A stretch of 64,000 nucleotides of DNA from Siphlonurus alternatus (GCA_949825025.1 OX463780.1:32096979-32160978), one strand, 5' to 3'. Counted from the stretch's first letter, positions 1 through 15,000 are shown. Program-made: numbers and translations. The notes: generated by a model not told the origin, from the sequence alone.

Positions 1-2781
1 ATATAATTATATTTTTAACATATAGAGAAATATTGAATTTCGGTAATAATAAGGACCAAGATATTGTTAGTAGAGTATTTATTGTAAATTAAAAAAAGCC
101 GTTTCTTTCAACAAATTTTAGAAACAAACAAAATTAATTTTTGAACTCAATATTTAAAATTAACTGCCAAATTGTACCCCCACTCCAAAAAAAATAATTA
201 TAAATATTCATCATATTGGTGCAATAAAACATATTTAGAATTAAATTTAAATTAAAAAAATTTAATGATGCGCTTGAATTAACATTTTTAGCATATTTCG
301 CGCTCTCGAAGTACCATAAAGCATTTTTGTAGAGAATTTCATCAATTAATAGTTAAGATAATTAACTACATAATTATTATTAACTATTGTATTAGAATTT
401 TTATATATATGTAATGATGATGTAAAATATTATTAGTCAATTTTTGAAGATGCTAATGAGGTTCACTCTGTGATTCTGAATTAAATGTATCAAATTACCA
501 AATAGTGGTTAGATAAAAAAAAATTGTGTGACATAGCATTTATTGTTTGTTAAATGGAAACTCAATGAAAGAAGAGAAGGAATGTATAAAAAAAATCCTT
601 ATATTGTTGGCTTTAAAATAATTCTCTTAAAATATATATTTACAAAAGAAATTTTTGTAAATAGTAAAAATATGAGTCACAAAATAGAAGTAACTCAGGA
701 AGTTAATTAGTTTTCATGGGATTTTAATTATTTTCCATGAAATTAGAATATTGTGTAAGTAAATAAATAAAAAATTGTGATAGATAGTAGAAACTTTTTT
801 GGAAATAAGTGTATTGAAAAAATTAATTTTTTATTGTCAGTGAAGTGAAAGTTTTCAGTGACAATTTAACTTTAAAAAAGTCAACGTTTTGTTTAAAGAC
901 ACGTACATGATGGGGTGTAGTGTCCAAGTGTCCAGTGTTTGCTGAACGTCCAGCTCCTCAACTTTTGAACTCCCAGACTTTCTCGACTTCACCTCCACAC
1001 AACTCATCCGATTGCTGATAGCATTTCATTCGATTGATTATTTGGTAAGTGATTGTTTTTTGTTTTTTTAGGTCACAATTTGCAGCCACTTAACCCGGGA
1101 TAATCCGATGATTATTCGCGCTAATTATAACATCAAGTATATTTTTCGGTATTTTGTACGATAAGTATGCTGTAATTCCCGTAACTCCCCCCCCCCCTCT
1201 ACCACCCACTACCACAAAAGAAATCTCTCATAAGTTGTACGATATGTGATCTGCATGTGTGTGAATATTTAAATATTGAGGCTTTTGAGGGTAGTCGATA
1301 TTCATAGCAAAACATAATTTTAATGAAAAACGTCAAAAGTATAAAAAAAGAAGCTCTACTAATTCTAATAAAAAGTTTTTTAATCATAATTTGCTATAAT
1401 TAAAGATTATATTCATTGTTATACAAATCAATAATGAGCCTTCTTGGAAATGTATTAAAGATTGAAGGCAGTTTGTAACTATAGAATATAATATATATTA
1501 TGGGGGACATAAACATTGAACTTCTAGCTATAGTTCCGGTAAAAAAAAATCATGTTCTGGAAGTAATGCCCTCGATAATTAAAGTTATATGATGAAATTA
1601 GAAAACAGTTTATAAAACAATGATTTTGAATGATGTGAATACAAAGTTTTCGAACTTAACTGTTATTTAGCTAATAATTATATTATTTTTAGATAAAAAA
1701 TTTAAGAATTCTTACTAAACATTATTCACATTTTTTAAATTAATTTTTAATTTCATGTTTTCTTTCAATAACCAAGCATCAATCATTACTTTCATAACTT
1801 AATTTTCAAATCTTCAGCTTGTTTAAAATGTGAAAAAAATATATCGTAAATGAGAATAATGTGATGAAAATTATATGGAAAATAACGCACATAAATCAGA
1901 AATTACGTGCATAAAAATGACATGACATTATTTTTGTGTTATCTTTTAAACCTTATCATTAAAGACAAGCGTCATTTTAACACCAAGTGGTTCAATCTTG
2001 ATTTGTATTAAGTCTTAAAAGCACTTTAATCTTTTCACAAATCCTAACTGATGAACTGTTTTTCTGATAGTACTATATATAGCTTAAGTAAAAACCTTAA
2101 AGTGATAAATTTTACACTGATCTTACTGCTAGTATTTTAGGGGTAAAAAAGAGACAGAGAGGTGTAAAAAGAGATCAGAGAGGGAGAGAGAGAGTTAGAA
2201 AAGAAAGACAGAGAATAGAGGCATAAAAAAACTAAAAACGTAGAAAATGAAAACATATATTAAGAGAAATTTCACTCTTGAACACGAATATAAAGTGAAA
2301 ATATTGAAGAAATTCTATATACACGTTTGTACCGGTGCTACATGGTTCGTTCTCGATGGTGTTATGTGTGGGTTCAACGGGGTGAAATAACTTACCACCC
2401 TCTCACGTATCCTGTTTTGCCACCTCTCCGTTAGACCGCTATTAATCATGCGCCGTACTTGTGGGCGATACAAGCAGGAGAGACGTTCTTCCAATTTGTG
2501 ACTCAATACAGTAGACGCTGCTAGCCCTAACACGCTGGCTTAGCAAGTAGCTACTGCAGTATACGTTGATGATGCGTAAAACCCAAGCTTCCTTTATATA
2601 TATAACTCCATACATCATTACCTATATATATGTATTTTAAGATGGATAATAGGATATTATGTAGGATATCAAGTTTATGTAACCGTTAGTAATATAAATA
2701 CATAAAACCCTATACAGTATATTATGATACTAAAGAAAAAAATGGTAAAAAGTGAAAAATATTTTTTATAATATTTCTTAA
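1..2781. other. AT-rich gene-free stretch
   Basis: No coding region is supported; all reading frames are short and look like chance frames in AT-rich DNA. The only distinctive part is about 897-1043, a more balanced, pyrimidine-rich segment followed by a strong donor-like site (TTTG/GTAAGTG at about 1043). It could be a non-coding leader exon, but nothing downstream confirms it. A purine-rich GA tract lies at about 2150-2215, and a GC-richer segment without recognisable coding content at about 2320-2540. Confidence 0.5.
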
Positions 2782-2936
2782 TAGGCCTGTTCGTAAACCC
2801 TGCTCGGTGTACACTTTTACACCGTTTTCTTACACCAGCGCAGATGGTGGGGTAGGGAGTGCAGTGTAGATGACGTCACGATTTTTGTTCGTAAACTTGC
2901 TCAGAGTAAACCGAGCAGGGTTTACGAACAGGCCTA
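2782..2936. mobile_element. MITE family A, copy 1 (TA-flanked palindrome)
   Basis: Terminal inverted repeats begin TA-GGCCTGTTCGTAAACCCTGC on the left and are matched in inverse on the right, ending in GCAGGGTTTACGAACAGGCC-TA. The flanking TA dinucleotides fit a TA target duplication, as in Tc1/mariner-like miniature elements. The interior is not palindromic and contains one TGACGTCA. There is no transposase, so the element is non-autonomous. Related copies lie at 24995-25114 and 38900-39022. Confidence 0.85.
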
Positions 2937-5734
2937 TTGTTATGTTAAGAGAAATTATTATAAATTATAATTCTATTAAATTAATATTTTTATCAAATGA
3001 TCACTGCTATGAGTTTCATAATAGCCTCTTCAATGCGAAAACTTGGAAATGTAAAGACATCAATCAAAATTGTCAGTCCCCTTATTGCAAACGTGTCTCA
3101 AAAAGAAGGGTGGACCCCGGGGAAATTTTAACACGAAATCACTAGTGTAAATTCAAAGTGCTTTAGGTGGAACTCGACCAAAAAAGTCTCTTAATGGGCA
3201 GACGACGTACATATAGAAGTTAAAATGAATTTTAAAGTGTCGTCATTAAAATTAATGTCTTTTCAGTCATTCTACATTTTCTTTTCTTTAACGAACGAAA
3301 ATAATAATAATAATAATAAAAATCCCTTTTATTTGCTACTTAAATTCACAGCTATGAACAATTGACTCCATCAATAATTTCAATATTGTATAATGATTGC
3401 ATTAAAAGCGAATTTGAATTTTCATCCATTTTCCTGTTGCTATTTTTTAAAAAAATCTAGAAATTGTGTTTACTACCTTGGTAACTTTTTAAAATTAAAA
3501 ATAATTACTCTCATAAAAAAATAACTCCACACGAATAAAAAAAATGTCGCGTTCTCACGTCGTGGCAAGTACTTTGGCCTATAGCGGCTTGTCTACTACC
3601 AGAATGCGGTCGATGCTGCAGGGATGCACTAGAGGGAGGGGGGTCTTGGACGCTGCAGCTGCGGCAGTAGCTACTGAATAAACTCGGAGGAAAAAGCTTT
3701 TAGTGGACTCCGGACGCCATTAAAATCAGAGAAAACGAAATTACGACAACTTCCTCGTGTCTTCTTCTTTTTATCTAAAAGTTGATGCTTTTTGTATCCA
3801 AAAAAAAATTGGAACTTTAACATTCTTACAATTTACACTCAATTCCTATATACATTTTATTTTCTCTCTCTCAAGTTTTTATTTTCCTTTTACCTTATTT
3901 TTTTTACCACTTTTATTTAGGTTCTCAACACGTCGTATGATGTAAAATATTAATTCAATGTACCATCTGTTTTAACAATTTTCTTTCCACTTTTTTATAT
4001 TATTATTATTTTAAAGAAAAAAAAAAGAAAAACACTATATATTGTCAAGAGTTAAACGTAAAAATTATAAAGAAAAAACAAACATTCTTTTGTAAACTTT
4101 GCATTGTAAAGTGTTTATACATAAAAAATTGAAAAAAAAAAAGTAAATAATATTAAAAGAAAGGGTGTTTTAAAATATAATAGTTACGCAGAGACTATGT
4201 TAATTTTGTATGGATGCAATGGATATTACGAAGAACACAACATATATTCAGTAACATTAACTTCTTTTAATGTTAAAACATTTGAAGCTGATAATTAATT
4301 AGTCTACTTATAGTTCTAAACAGTATTCCATTTTCAAGAAGATTTGTTGCTGCATTGCTAATTAGCAAAATATAAACCTAATCGGAATTGAAAGAAGGAC
4401 CGTTATAACTTTTATAACTAGTTAGCACACACATCGATTATTAGGCGCCATTGCAAATACAAGAATTAACAACATTAATCTACGTAATATGACTATACTC
4501 AAATCAAATATACATTAGATCTTGATCATGTTGATTGATTTTATGATACCCTGTACATTGTTCTGGTCACTGTCAGATGAAATAGTAAATTATACATCAT
4601 ACTGGCATGCGGTTTACTCAATTGCATGTTCATTGATTTTGTCCAATCAGAAAGCTCAAACAGTTGCTTATATTTCATGAAGCCATGGACAGTGAAAATG
4701 AGAGAAGAGAAAGAATTTTTTATACATGCTACCATTTAATATTTTTAGCAAGGGTGACTCTTTTCTTTTCTAACATATTTGTGTTTGATGAATGGTTAAA
4801 TAATTGTAATTTTAAAACGGTTTTAATTAAAAAATATTTTGGATTTAATGTTAATTAATTTTAATTTATCGATTCTATAAAATTTTAAAGGAACGAAAAA
4901 GAAAATTCGTATTTTCAATAAAAATTAAATTTATTATAATTATTATTATCATTATTATAAGTTACACATTTGTGGTGATAATAATTACGAAGATATAATA
5001 ATTATAATTAAACTTTCTTAGTAAATATTTAACAAAGAGGCAACTCAAATGAATATTTTGAATAAAATTTTAAATGTATCAATAATTTTAAAGCAAATTA
5101 TCTTAAATCAAGAATGGATTTAATTTCATCCAAGAAAATTACAATTTGTCATTTAAAAACTCAGGTTATATTATAGGCTGTTGTGTGTTAATACTCATAA
5201 TATATCTCATATTTCCTCATCATTAAATCTGCTACAGACTAACATTTTCATGTACAATTTTTTTTTAATGTGTATCAGTCATGTAATGTCACATTTTATT
5301 TACAGAGATGAAAAATATATTGAAAGAGAAAGGGTATATGAAGCAGAAATATTAGATAGGTTAAAAAAAAGTTAAGAACAGATGGTAGTTGTGGTGGTAT
5401 CAACTTAGATGGACACTGAAAGAACACAAAAAAATATAATAATAATAATAACAAAAAAAAGACAAGTTCTCGCAAGCAATAAGATAGCAACGGTCACATT
5501 GTAAGGCCAGCAGGCAGTGTGTCAATTCTCCCCCCCCTCCCCCCCCCCTCTGGTCACACATGCGGTGGAGCGGCGGCTGGAGAGAGGCAACCAAGATTGA
5601 TCGTTCCCATCCGTTTGTTGTTCCGTTTATTTCTCAAAGGAAAGACGTTGTAGTGACTATACGAAGAGAAGGTCACAAGTTTTAACCATTAAGATTTAGT
5701 GAGTGGAATTCACGAGTGATGGCAGTTCCGTCGT

Positions 5735-5801
<67 letters not shown>

Positions 5802-7405
5802 TCTCACTCTTTTTCTCTCCATCTTAAGATAAATGAATTTCACGTATCTTATTATCTTGTGATGAAAAAATAAAAAGAATAAAATAGATATCATTCAATC
5901 AATCTTTCACCAAGTTTTAAATTACATTTACTTCATTTATAAGATTAATTGAAATTCATTAAATTGTATCAACAACAAAAAATAATTATAAAATATAGAC
6001 TATAAATTTTTTTGCTTATTAATAAAAATAAATATTTGAATACATTAATGAATTGGAAATTTGCTAACCAGTTGCAAAATTAGCAATAAATAATAATGAT
6101 ATACGATTTAATGGTCGTATTTGTCATTTCTCTTATTTTTAAATTTATATGTGCTTTATGAGTTTATGAGATTAATCATTAAAAAAAGTTTACAAATATT
6201 ATTTTAAAAGTTTTAGCCTGTCTTAAGATGGTCTTTACTTGATTTACATTTTATCACTTACTGTCAAAATTCTCACAATACAAAAAAGTTACCCCAGGTA
6301 AATAAATACCAACCAACAAATATCTATAAAAGTTGTTAACATTTCACTCATAAGGAATTTTTCACTTAATATTATCTTGTTTTCATTTTATGGCTTTAAA
6401 GGTGTGATAATATTTATAAATTTTTAAGTGACAAGTTTTGAAAAGAAATTTATGTCAATCTTATCTTAAATAAATCTCAAATTATTTCAACAGATGCTTT
6501 CATCAATTAATCAACATCTGAATTTAATATGACACTAAAAAGTGTTTAAATTAATGGTTAAGCAAATTAATCACTTGTAAAAAAAGAAGGGATGAGAAAA
6601 ATAATAAAGCATAATAAATGAGGAAGGAAATCTGATCTCCAGTTGAAACTTGTTCAGTAATTTATTCAAGAGCTCAATTTGAATTGGCATCAAATTATTC
6701 TCCTTGTTTAATTTAAACAATAAAATTCTTTCTAACAGGGTGATTTTAAAAAGAATATAAGTGCTGCTTTTCATTAAACTTCGTATTTCTTTAATTATTA
6801 TAGTTCTGAAACATTTAATTGCATTAAGTTTATTTTATTTTAATTGGTTTATCTTCACATTTATAAAAATTTAATTAATGTTTGAAGTACACGTACATTC
6901 TTAATTATACAGCTGTATAAATTTCTTGATCATTTGCTTGGCTAGCGAAGAAAAGAAGAAAAAAAACATTACACTGTTCAAATGATAATTAAAGACATTT
7001 CACTTTTTCCATGTATGTCCTTCCACAACAATATATATAATTCAATGCCAAACGTTAATTTATGATTTTAAATTTATGATTCTGTTATAACTACTTCAGC
7101 ATTACAACGTACGTACCTAATTTGCAATAATAGTCTAATTAACGGCATCTTGCCCCTTAATGGATATGTGACCTGCTTCATTGTTATGCCAGACAAATTG
7201 CCTAACCGTAAGGCACCAAGATATGTTTTGATTATAAATTAGACATTTATCTGATAAGCTTGGGTTTATTTGTACTTTTTACTATTAATATATTATATCA
7301 ATGTATTTCAAATTTACAAATAAAAATAATTTTTATTTAAATAGCACCTTCAAAAACAGTAGAGTACATTTTGTGCATAGAAACTATATTTTTATACAAA
7401 AGATA
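2937..7405. other. AT-rich gene-free stretch with one GC-richer island
   Basis: No convincing gene. A GC-richer island at about 3544-3740 contains a 45-codon frame (ATG at 3544, TAA at 3679-3681) with no recognisable similarity. A second, milder island at about 5490-5740 precedes the CT microsatellite. The remainder is AT-rich and low in complexity. Confidence 0.5.
5742..5797. repeat. (CT)n microsatellite
   Basis: An uninterrupted run of CT dinucleotides of about 55 bases, followed by a degenerate CT-rich tail. Confidence 0.95.
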
Positions 7406-7505
7406 TAGGGGGACATTCACAAAGCATTTTAACCCCAACTTTAGCCTCAAGTTTTATCCCTGTTACTAAAGTTGGGGTTAAAGTGCTTTTTGAATGCCCC
7501 CCATA
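7406..7505. mobile_element. MITE family B, copy 1
   Basis: Imperfect palindrome with termini GGGGGACATTCACAAAGCA and its near-inverse, ending in GAATGCCCCCC. The internal arms carry TTTAACCCCAACTTTAG and its inverse. A longer member of the same family lies at 59956-60136 in an intron of the mannosidase gene. No coding capacity. Confidence 0.85.
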
Positions 7506-10500
7506 AAAGCTTGGAAAACGAGTCTTTGAGATAAAGTACAATGGACAAATATTTATAAAAAAATCTCTTAGCAGAAAGTATTTGAAGGTCTTATTTTGCA
7601 TCTGACGGTCTCATACAAGTTTAAATGAATTTATGTTAAACATCAATAATTGATCCCTGCTATTAATTATATAGGTGTGAGTAGCAGAGTAGTAAATGCA
7701 AGAAGTGTGCGGGGGTAAAGAACATTTATCGTGAGGAACTTTCAATATAAATTCCGTTTTTATCTCGTACATGAATGCCTCATTCTCTCTTCTCTCTCTC
7801 GCCTCTAAACTACAAATTGTGCTGATCCCAGCATGAGAGCGAGCAAGTATAAGCTCCTTCAAGTAGAAATAGCTATAGTGTAAAAAGAGCTAATTTATTT
7901 TGACCTAGAATAAAAGATTATACCATTTAACGAGTTGGAACTTAGCCTAAAAGTTTTTAAGTACATTTTTACTTCTTGGCTTGAATAAAAATCAAATGAA
8001 GAAAAAAAAAATGTCTATAAAGTAACTACATTTTGTAAAAATAACTTTAACAAAAGTATAATTGGCGTGGTTTATCACTAATTAAGACGGACTTTCATGA
8101 GCGACAACGGCGGTGCGGCTCGATTTTGACGTAAAAGCTGTGAGATCCTATGCGGCGAGCGAATTCGCAAGGTATCGCGTTAATTACAATGCTCTTTTAT
8201 GGCCGCCAATAGATGGTATAGCAAGTGCGCATTATTCGCATCGCGTCGCAGGCTGGAATTTCTCATGTAAATCTGCCTTAACCATGATTGGTGAGAAACC
8301 TATATATTTATATATATTTGGTTAACTCTTTCGTGAATCGTGGCTAATATATATATATGATATGATATATGATAGTGGATTTTAAAAATTACTACTTGAT
8401 AGTACGCGATCGTCAAAAGATTCAAGTGTGATTCTGCATCATCTAGTTGAACGTCAGTTTATTACATCAATTTGTAACTTAAACGCGTACACCTCGGCAG
8501 CATGACCCCTGTATGACTTGTCGCAGTTCCAAGAGACAAAGAAACAAAGATTTGAAATTTTTACTAAAGTAAGAAAAACACCAATATAATTTACGTTCAC
8601 CACGACTCCATAGACTTCATGGTAATTCCCCAAAAAACAGAGAAGGGGTTTTCAAAAATGTATGACTGAATACCTTGTGAATGGGATCTACTTATTTAGT
8701 TACCCAATGAGCATTGTTTTTATTAATGTATTAATGTTGTTTTTGCTCAGTAACAATTATATTGTTATTATTACACTTTTTGAATTTACATAAATTGATT
8801 GGATAAAATTCATTATTGTTAAATGCAAATTAGTAATTAAGATGCAGGGTTAGATTTAGTAAATGTAGTAAAAATTTAAGATTATAAACTAGATTAATAA
8901 AAATACATCACGAGCAAATGGTTAGCTAAAACAAAGATTGAAATGTTTTAAAATCTTAGTTTACATCCATACAATTTATTTTTTCAAATAAAACTTTAAT
9001 ACATTTTCAAAGAGAAAAAAAAAGTATTTTGTAATTAAAACTGCAGCCTCACTTATCCAGCTTACAATTCATCACGTTCTACAACATGTGATCACATACA
9101 ATCCATTTTATTTTTCAACTGATCACTACTATACCATGTTATACTACCCGGTTGAATACACTTTTTGTTCATCCTACATAAATAACATTAGCTTTGTAAC
9201 TAGCTGAAACTCGCACTGACAAGTTACAATCAGAGTTAACAAGTAACAACAGACCCCTCTCCTGAATGCCACGCCCCTTGTCACGCCCCCTTACATTCCT
9301 TACAATGAAGCATTGAACAGCATGTGTTCTTGACACTATATTGATAATATATGATGATATAAGGCTCAATTTAATATTATATTATACTTGCACGATTATT
9401 ATATTGTGTTAAGACTGTTAAGTTATATAATTATTTGAAAACAAAAACTATTGATAATTTTCTAAATAATAATTATACCATGAAAATCAGTGGAAACTAT
9501 TATAATAATGATATACCATATATTAATTGAATTATTTCATTAAAATAAATTATAGTTTCCTCCATTATAATACAATTTAAATCATTTTCATTTTGCATTA
9601 GTCATCATTTCATTAATGCCATGCTATTTAATCTTAATTTAAATTTCTATTTAAGGAGGTAACAAAAAAAAACAAATGTCATTCGGCGTGATTTAAGAGT
9701 TATCTGAAAAATTATCCATGCTTCTCACTATCCGCGTTGAATTAATTTCATTATAGATTTGGAGTACGATATTATACCATTGTTGTTTTAATTTTCAGAA
9801 GCATTATTATTTTTTAATTATGTCACCCAATGAACAAATAATATACACTGTAAATATATATAATATAATTCAACGAAGCTGAATTTTTTTCTCAAAATAT
9901 AAAATTTACATTCTATTCATATAGAACAGAAAAATGATGGCATTAAATTAAACAGTATTACTCGATCGCGAACGTTTGCTCTAGCATCTACTCGAGAAAA
10001 ATAAATCTTCTTACTCAAAAACTATTACGAATAAAGTCCTAGAATATTTAAATTATAATATAACAATTTATTTTTATACAATTCAATTTGTTGAAAAAGT
10101 AAACAATGGATAAAAAAAAATTTTAATGAATTCATATTTATAAATAATGTTTTCCTCGTTATAAATGTTCATTCTAAATCTTGAAACTCTCATTATTATA
10201 AAATTATACCATAAATCTTAACAAAAAGAAAGAAATAAAGAACGATGCTTACGAAGCAGGAGCACGTTTTAAAATCTGAAATGCTGAGTGAGCATTCGTT
10301 ACTTGGTGCCTCCTCTAGACTGCATGCAACGAGGAGAGAGAGAGAGAATTGTTTAATTGCTTGGTTCGCTGCTGCTGCCACACTGGTTGTTCACAAGAAT
10401 AGGGAGTAAAAGTATAAGCTTGGGCATGAACCCATTATTATTTGGAGAATGACGTAGGAAGAATGGGGGGAGGGGTAAAGACCAGCACACAGGCCAAAAA

Positions 10501-11739
10501 GCTTTTCCCATCCAACATACATACAAATACTCAACTAAAAAAAAAAAGAATCGTGCCAAATTATATTCTGATACACATAGATTTTTTTTTTAAATATTAC
10601 ATATTTTTTTTAGCTACAGCAACAACTCCAAAAATAATAGCGTAATTTATTTTAGTAATTTAAATTTTTTGTAAGTTATAATTATGAAATGTTTTAACAT
10701 TATATTTTGGTTTAGAGCTACGTTGTATAAATAATTTGCATATAGAGTTAAATAAATTAGCGTAGTAACGTGCGTGTGTGTTTATATAAATGTACGCGAC
10801 TCAGTTGACGTTAATTACAAGATTATTTCTCTTGTGATATAGGTAGTTACCGACAGAGATTAATTACTCTAAATACAAGTTTAGTACAGTGGATAATTTT
10901 AAAAAATTTACAGCACAACACACATTTTGTTTATAATAGTAAATGATGGACAGAAATTATTTAAATGTTATTAATTAATCATTACAAACAATTTTTACTT
11001 TATAAAAAATTTGTTTATTTATATGGAAATTAAATTTTCTTGTAAGGGAAAATTCTATGCAAAATTTATCGTGTAATACTAGCTTAAGACTAGAATTTTC
11101 TTCAATGAATATAAGATATAACTGTTATAAAATTTTGAAAAGGGTAATATTTCTATGCCCTATCGTCGATTATATATTGTAATAAGATTTCAAACTAGTG
11201 TAGATAAAGTATTAAGAACCTTTAAATAATATAAACTTAAATTAATGCTCAGATTACTGATTAGATTAGCTGACAAATATTTTATCTTCATAGCCTGTAT
11301 ATAACAACATCAATCAACTCACAGCTTTATCAACGCAAATTTTTCTTGTTTTTCGTGAAGAAATCAAATTTAACACAGCAAATTCTATTATAATCGACTG
11401 TCAAAAAAAAGTCACATTTTCACAGAAAAACATTTTAAATGTTTTACTTCTGATTGTTTCTCAGTTTTTTAATCTTCAAAGTCTGAACGAATATCAAATT
11501 TAAGTTCTAGGAATATTTGTGAAACTTTAACAATTAAAATATATTTTATTCAAAGCCTTTTGAGTAACAAAATGAAGATAAATTATTTTATAATCCTTTT
11601 ATAATAACAAATAATAAACAAGACTCAAAAGAAAAGAAGTGTTATTAAAACTTTAAAAGAAACATTATTTTCTACTCAAAATAAATACAATAAAAGTTAA
11701 AAATTCAATATTTTTAATCCGAATACAATTTTTACTGAT
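7506..11739. other. AT-rich gene-free stretch with a GC-richer island
   Basis: No gene supported. A distinct GC-richer segment at about 8090-8300 has a 70-codon open frame with no recognisable similarity. It also contains an imperfect inverted repeat (TTTCTCA / TGAGAAA) and octamer-like ATGTAAAT. It may be a regulatory block or conserved non-coding element, but the sequence alone does not decide. The rest is AT-rich. Confidence 0.45.
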
Positions 11740-12064
11740 AATGGAGTATTGACCTCAAATTTTTTTATTGCAAAAATGGATAGAGCGTGCAAAGTTATGC
11801 TTATACCCTGATTTTTTTTCAGATTTTTTTGAGCCCGAGAAGTATTTTTAAAAAACTATTGAAAGTCCTTTTTGTGACGTCACGCGGCGTCAAGTCCTAT
11901 CTTTTTCTTAAGGAGCGGCGTCTCGTGACGTCACAAAAAGAACTTTCAATAATTTTTTAAAAATAGTTCCCGGGCTGTAAAAAATCTGAAAAAAATCAGG
12001 GTAGCATAACTTTGCACGCTCTATCCATTTCTGCAATAAAAAAAATTAAGGTCAATACTCCATT
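11740..12064. mobile_element. MITE family D, copy 1 (long palindrome with two TGACGTCA sites)
   Basis: An approximately 325-bp palindrome running from AATGGAGTATTGACCTCAA to its inverse, ending CAATACTCCATT. The arms are about 130-140 bp each and meet around a loop of about 40 bp containing CCTATCTTTTTCTTAAGG. Each arm ends at a perfect TGACGTCA palindrome next to the loop. Three further copies are at 39625-39945, 41423-41742 and 51061-51380. No ORF; non-autonomous. Confidence 0.9.
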
Positions 12065-15000
12065 CTTTTCCAAATGCTATACAATTAGTTTACAACTTAC
12101 TTGCTGTGGTAGCAACAAGGGCTACGGTCTGAAGTAGAAATAAGAATTCGAGAGACTAAAAAAAATATCATAAAAAACAACTGTTTTCTTTAAGATGGAA
12201 TTACTTTTTTATTTCAAGTTCAAATAAAATTGAATATTTATGGAAACTTAAGCAGAGCCATTTAAAACAATAATATTTTGTCGTAACTTATTTTAATAAT
12301 CGAAAAAAAAACTATTCAAAGCTGGAACCAGAGAGAGCTTCGAGAATATACGCTTGGTGGTAGTTCATTTACATAGTACTGTACGTACTCATATATAGGA
12401 AAATGTAGGAGGAGCGAGAGAGATAGCATTAAAATACATTCTCAAACACCTTAAAGTTAAAAGCTGAAGTTAAAGAATTAATAAAGTTAAAAGCTGAAGT
12501 TAAAGAATTAAGCAAGGTGAATGAATATAAACCATACATTGGGTTTAATGCTTGCTGTTAGTATTGCTTTTAATCTTAAATTGTTATAAGGGGAAACTTT
12601 TGCTTAATGAATGTACCGTCTTGCATTTAAATAGTATTCAATTTAATATCGATTGTTTTCACAATAAATCTAAGTATATCACAAAATTTTATTAATATTA
12701 GTAACTTCATGTAGTTTGCAACACTCACTAGAATAATAAATTGAATTTTTCGATTCATTCATTTATATTCACAATATACTGTATATTTTCTCAGGTTAAT
12801 TTTTCAAGCATTTTTTTTAAACATATCGATTACTGAAATTCGTTAGCTGCAACAAAAGTGTAGCCTGGAGTAAATTCCGAGTAATTTTCTTTTTATTAAG
12901 AAAGGCTCCCCATCAATTTTTGTAGTTACAGGGGAAAAAATTAGGTATTAATTTTTAAGTTTTTAATTTTTAGGTGGTGATGTGGTACTTATAGTGCCTT
13001 GTATATGCTACCTACCTCCCCCCTATTACTTGTAATACTGTGTGTGCCTTAGATAAAATAAATAAAAATAAATTCAATTTTAAAAAATTTAAAAAAACTA
13101 CAGCCGTAAAGGAAAGGAGGCGATGAGGCAATTTTTCCCCCTCTCTCCTCGAGCCCCCAAACTTAAAATCGTAGAATACAACTCTCCCCTAGAGCCGAAC
13201 GCTAAACTTAACAATGAATATGAATCAAAGAAATATTAATATATGACCAAATCGATCATAATTCCTTGAGTTTTTACCTGAACTGATGTTGTATATATTA
13301 ATCAACTGGTAATATTTAAATAAATAAAGTATTATTTATATTTATTTATCGGTTATTTCTTCTCTAAATTTATTTATTAAGTTCAAACTATAAATCTCCC
13401 AGCAGGTTTGAGTCTATACATTGAAATTTTCTCTGTATAAACACAAATGTAAACGGTAAATATGTACACAAGCATACATGTTAGCTCTCACGTTAAACTC
13501 AGATGGTCAGCAAAACAGCTGCATGAATTGCTTGCATGAATGAACTAACAATTCAGTACATGATATAATATTATTTAGCAACTGTCAGCTTTATTTTTTT
13601 TCTGAAATATCTACAGCACGTTATATAATCATTATACATACTATCTGTTTAAATATATATTATTTACACAATATACATATTTCATGTTTATTTTGCAATG
13701 AAAATGTAAAAAGTCAAATGTCCACTAGAATTTGATGGACCATATACATCAAGGTCTGCTACTTGAGGACATGTGACCTTTTCCTAGTTCGTTAGTATGG
13801 TACAAATTGTTTAAATTTTGCATCAATGGATTGTAGTCAACATTTCAAAGGTCAAGCAAGGGCATGTAAGTCATCGAGTGGGTGTGTATCAGAGGTAAAA
13901 AATGTGACCAATGCAGTAACGACAAAAAGAATTTTCCTTTCAACTGTTGGCTACACAATAGATTCATTCATGCAAAATTTTCAAATAAGTACATCCCTAA
14001 ATAAAAAAAGTTAACATCCATAGTCTTTGTATAAGCTAATATATATATATAATGCTAACCTTTTTTTCAAGCAAAGTATGCATATGCTTAATTGATGCTT
14101 AATTTAGATTTTTTATCATCTTAAGAGAAAACAATAATTATAATAATTAACATTGCATATATTTACTCAAAATAAAAGCATTTTCTTTCTAATTTTTTAT
14201 GTATGTTCTATGTGGTTAGCAACAAGGTCTAACATCAAAATGTATTTTTGCTACAAAAAATCTCTACCAACAAAAAAATGATTAAAAAAACACATAAGGT
14301 TTGTAAGGATATTGGAATTCTAGGGGTTCGTCGACACTGTATTGCAGAGATTGCATTTTATGTTGTTACCTGTGTTAGTTTCAATATCGTTTCTCTTTTG
14401 ATCAGCTTCTTTCATTTCCCAAAAGAAACCAGAGCCCCTATGTTTTATAGAAAGAGAGAAATCGGCAGGTTTGTTTTTATAAACTTAAATTCATGAAACT
14501 TACATAATATTTTTTCAAATTATAGAACTTTTTAAATGAATAACAAACACTACTTTGACATGAAATCACAAAATATTAAAAAAAACATCGTCTTTACTCA
14601 TGTAAAAAAAAAACACTTTCATTGCTTTTCACACCAAAGTTAAGAATGTTATTTACATGAAAAGTTCTATAGTTTCCTCTGTCTTTTGATAAACCCTCTC
14701 TGTTTACCCGTTTGATCTCTCTTGAATGTTTCAGAGTCTATCTTTTACTTGAGATCTTTCTAAGAAGAGCAATAATCCAATCACTGCATACAATCCAGCA
14801 ATGCATGTTGTGGAGAGATCATCTCTGCTACCTTATTTCCCTTTTATACCACAAGGCTTTGTCATCGTTACTGCAGTCGCTTGTGGCTGCTAGGAGCTCT
14901 CTAAGAGAACGACTTACATATTATCGCTTGTGGCAAGCAGAATAGTACTCGTTCTTGATTTAGGTTTGGTCATTTGAGTCCTTTGTCAATTTTCATCTTA

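Noticed and set aside
10785..10806. TATAAA followed by TCAGTT, like an insect core promoter
   Set aside because: The spacing is too short for TATA to initiator, and no gene lies downstream.
13826..14945. Three plus-strand open frames of 62-82 codons
   Set aside because: AT-driven composition, no similarity recognised, no splice partners; chance frames.
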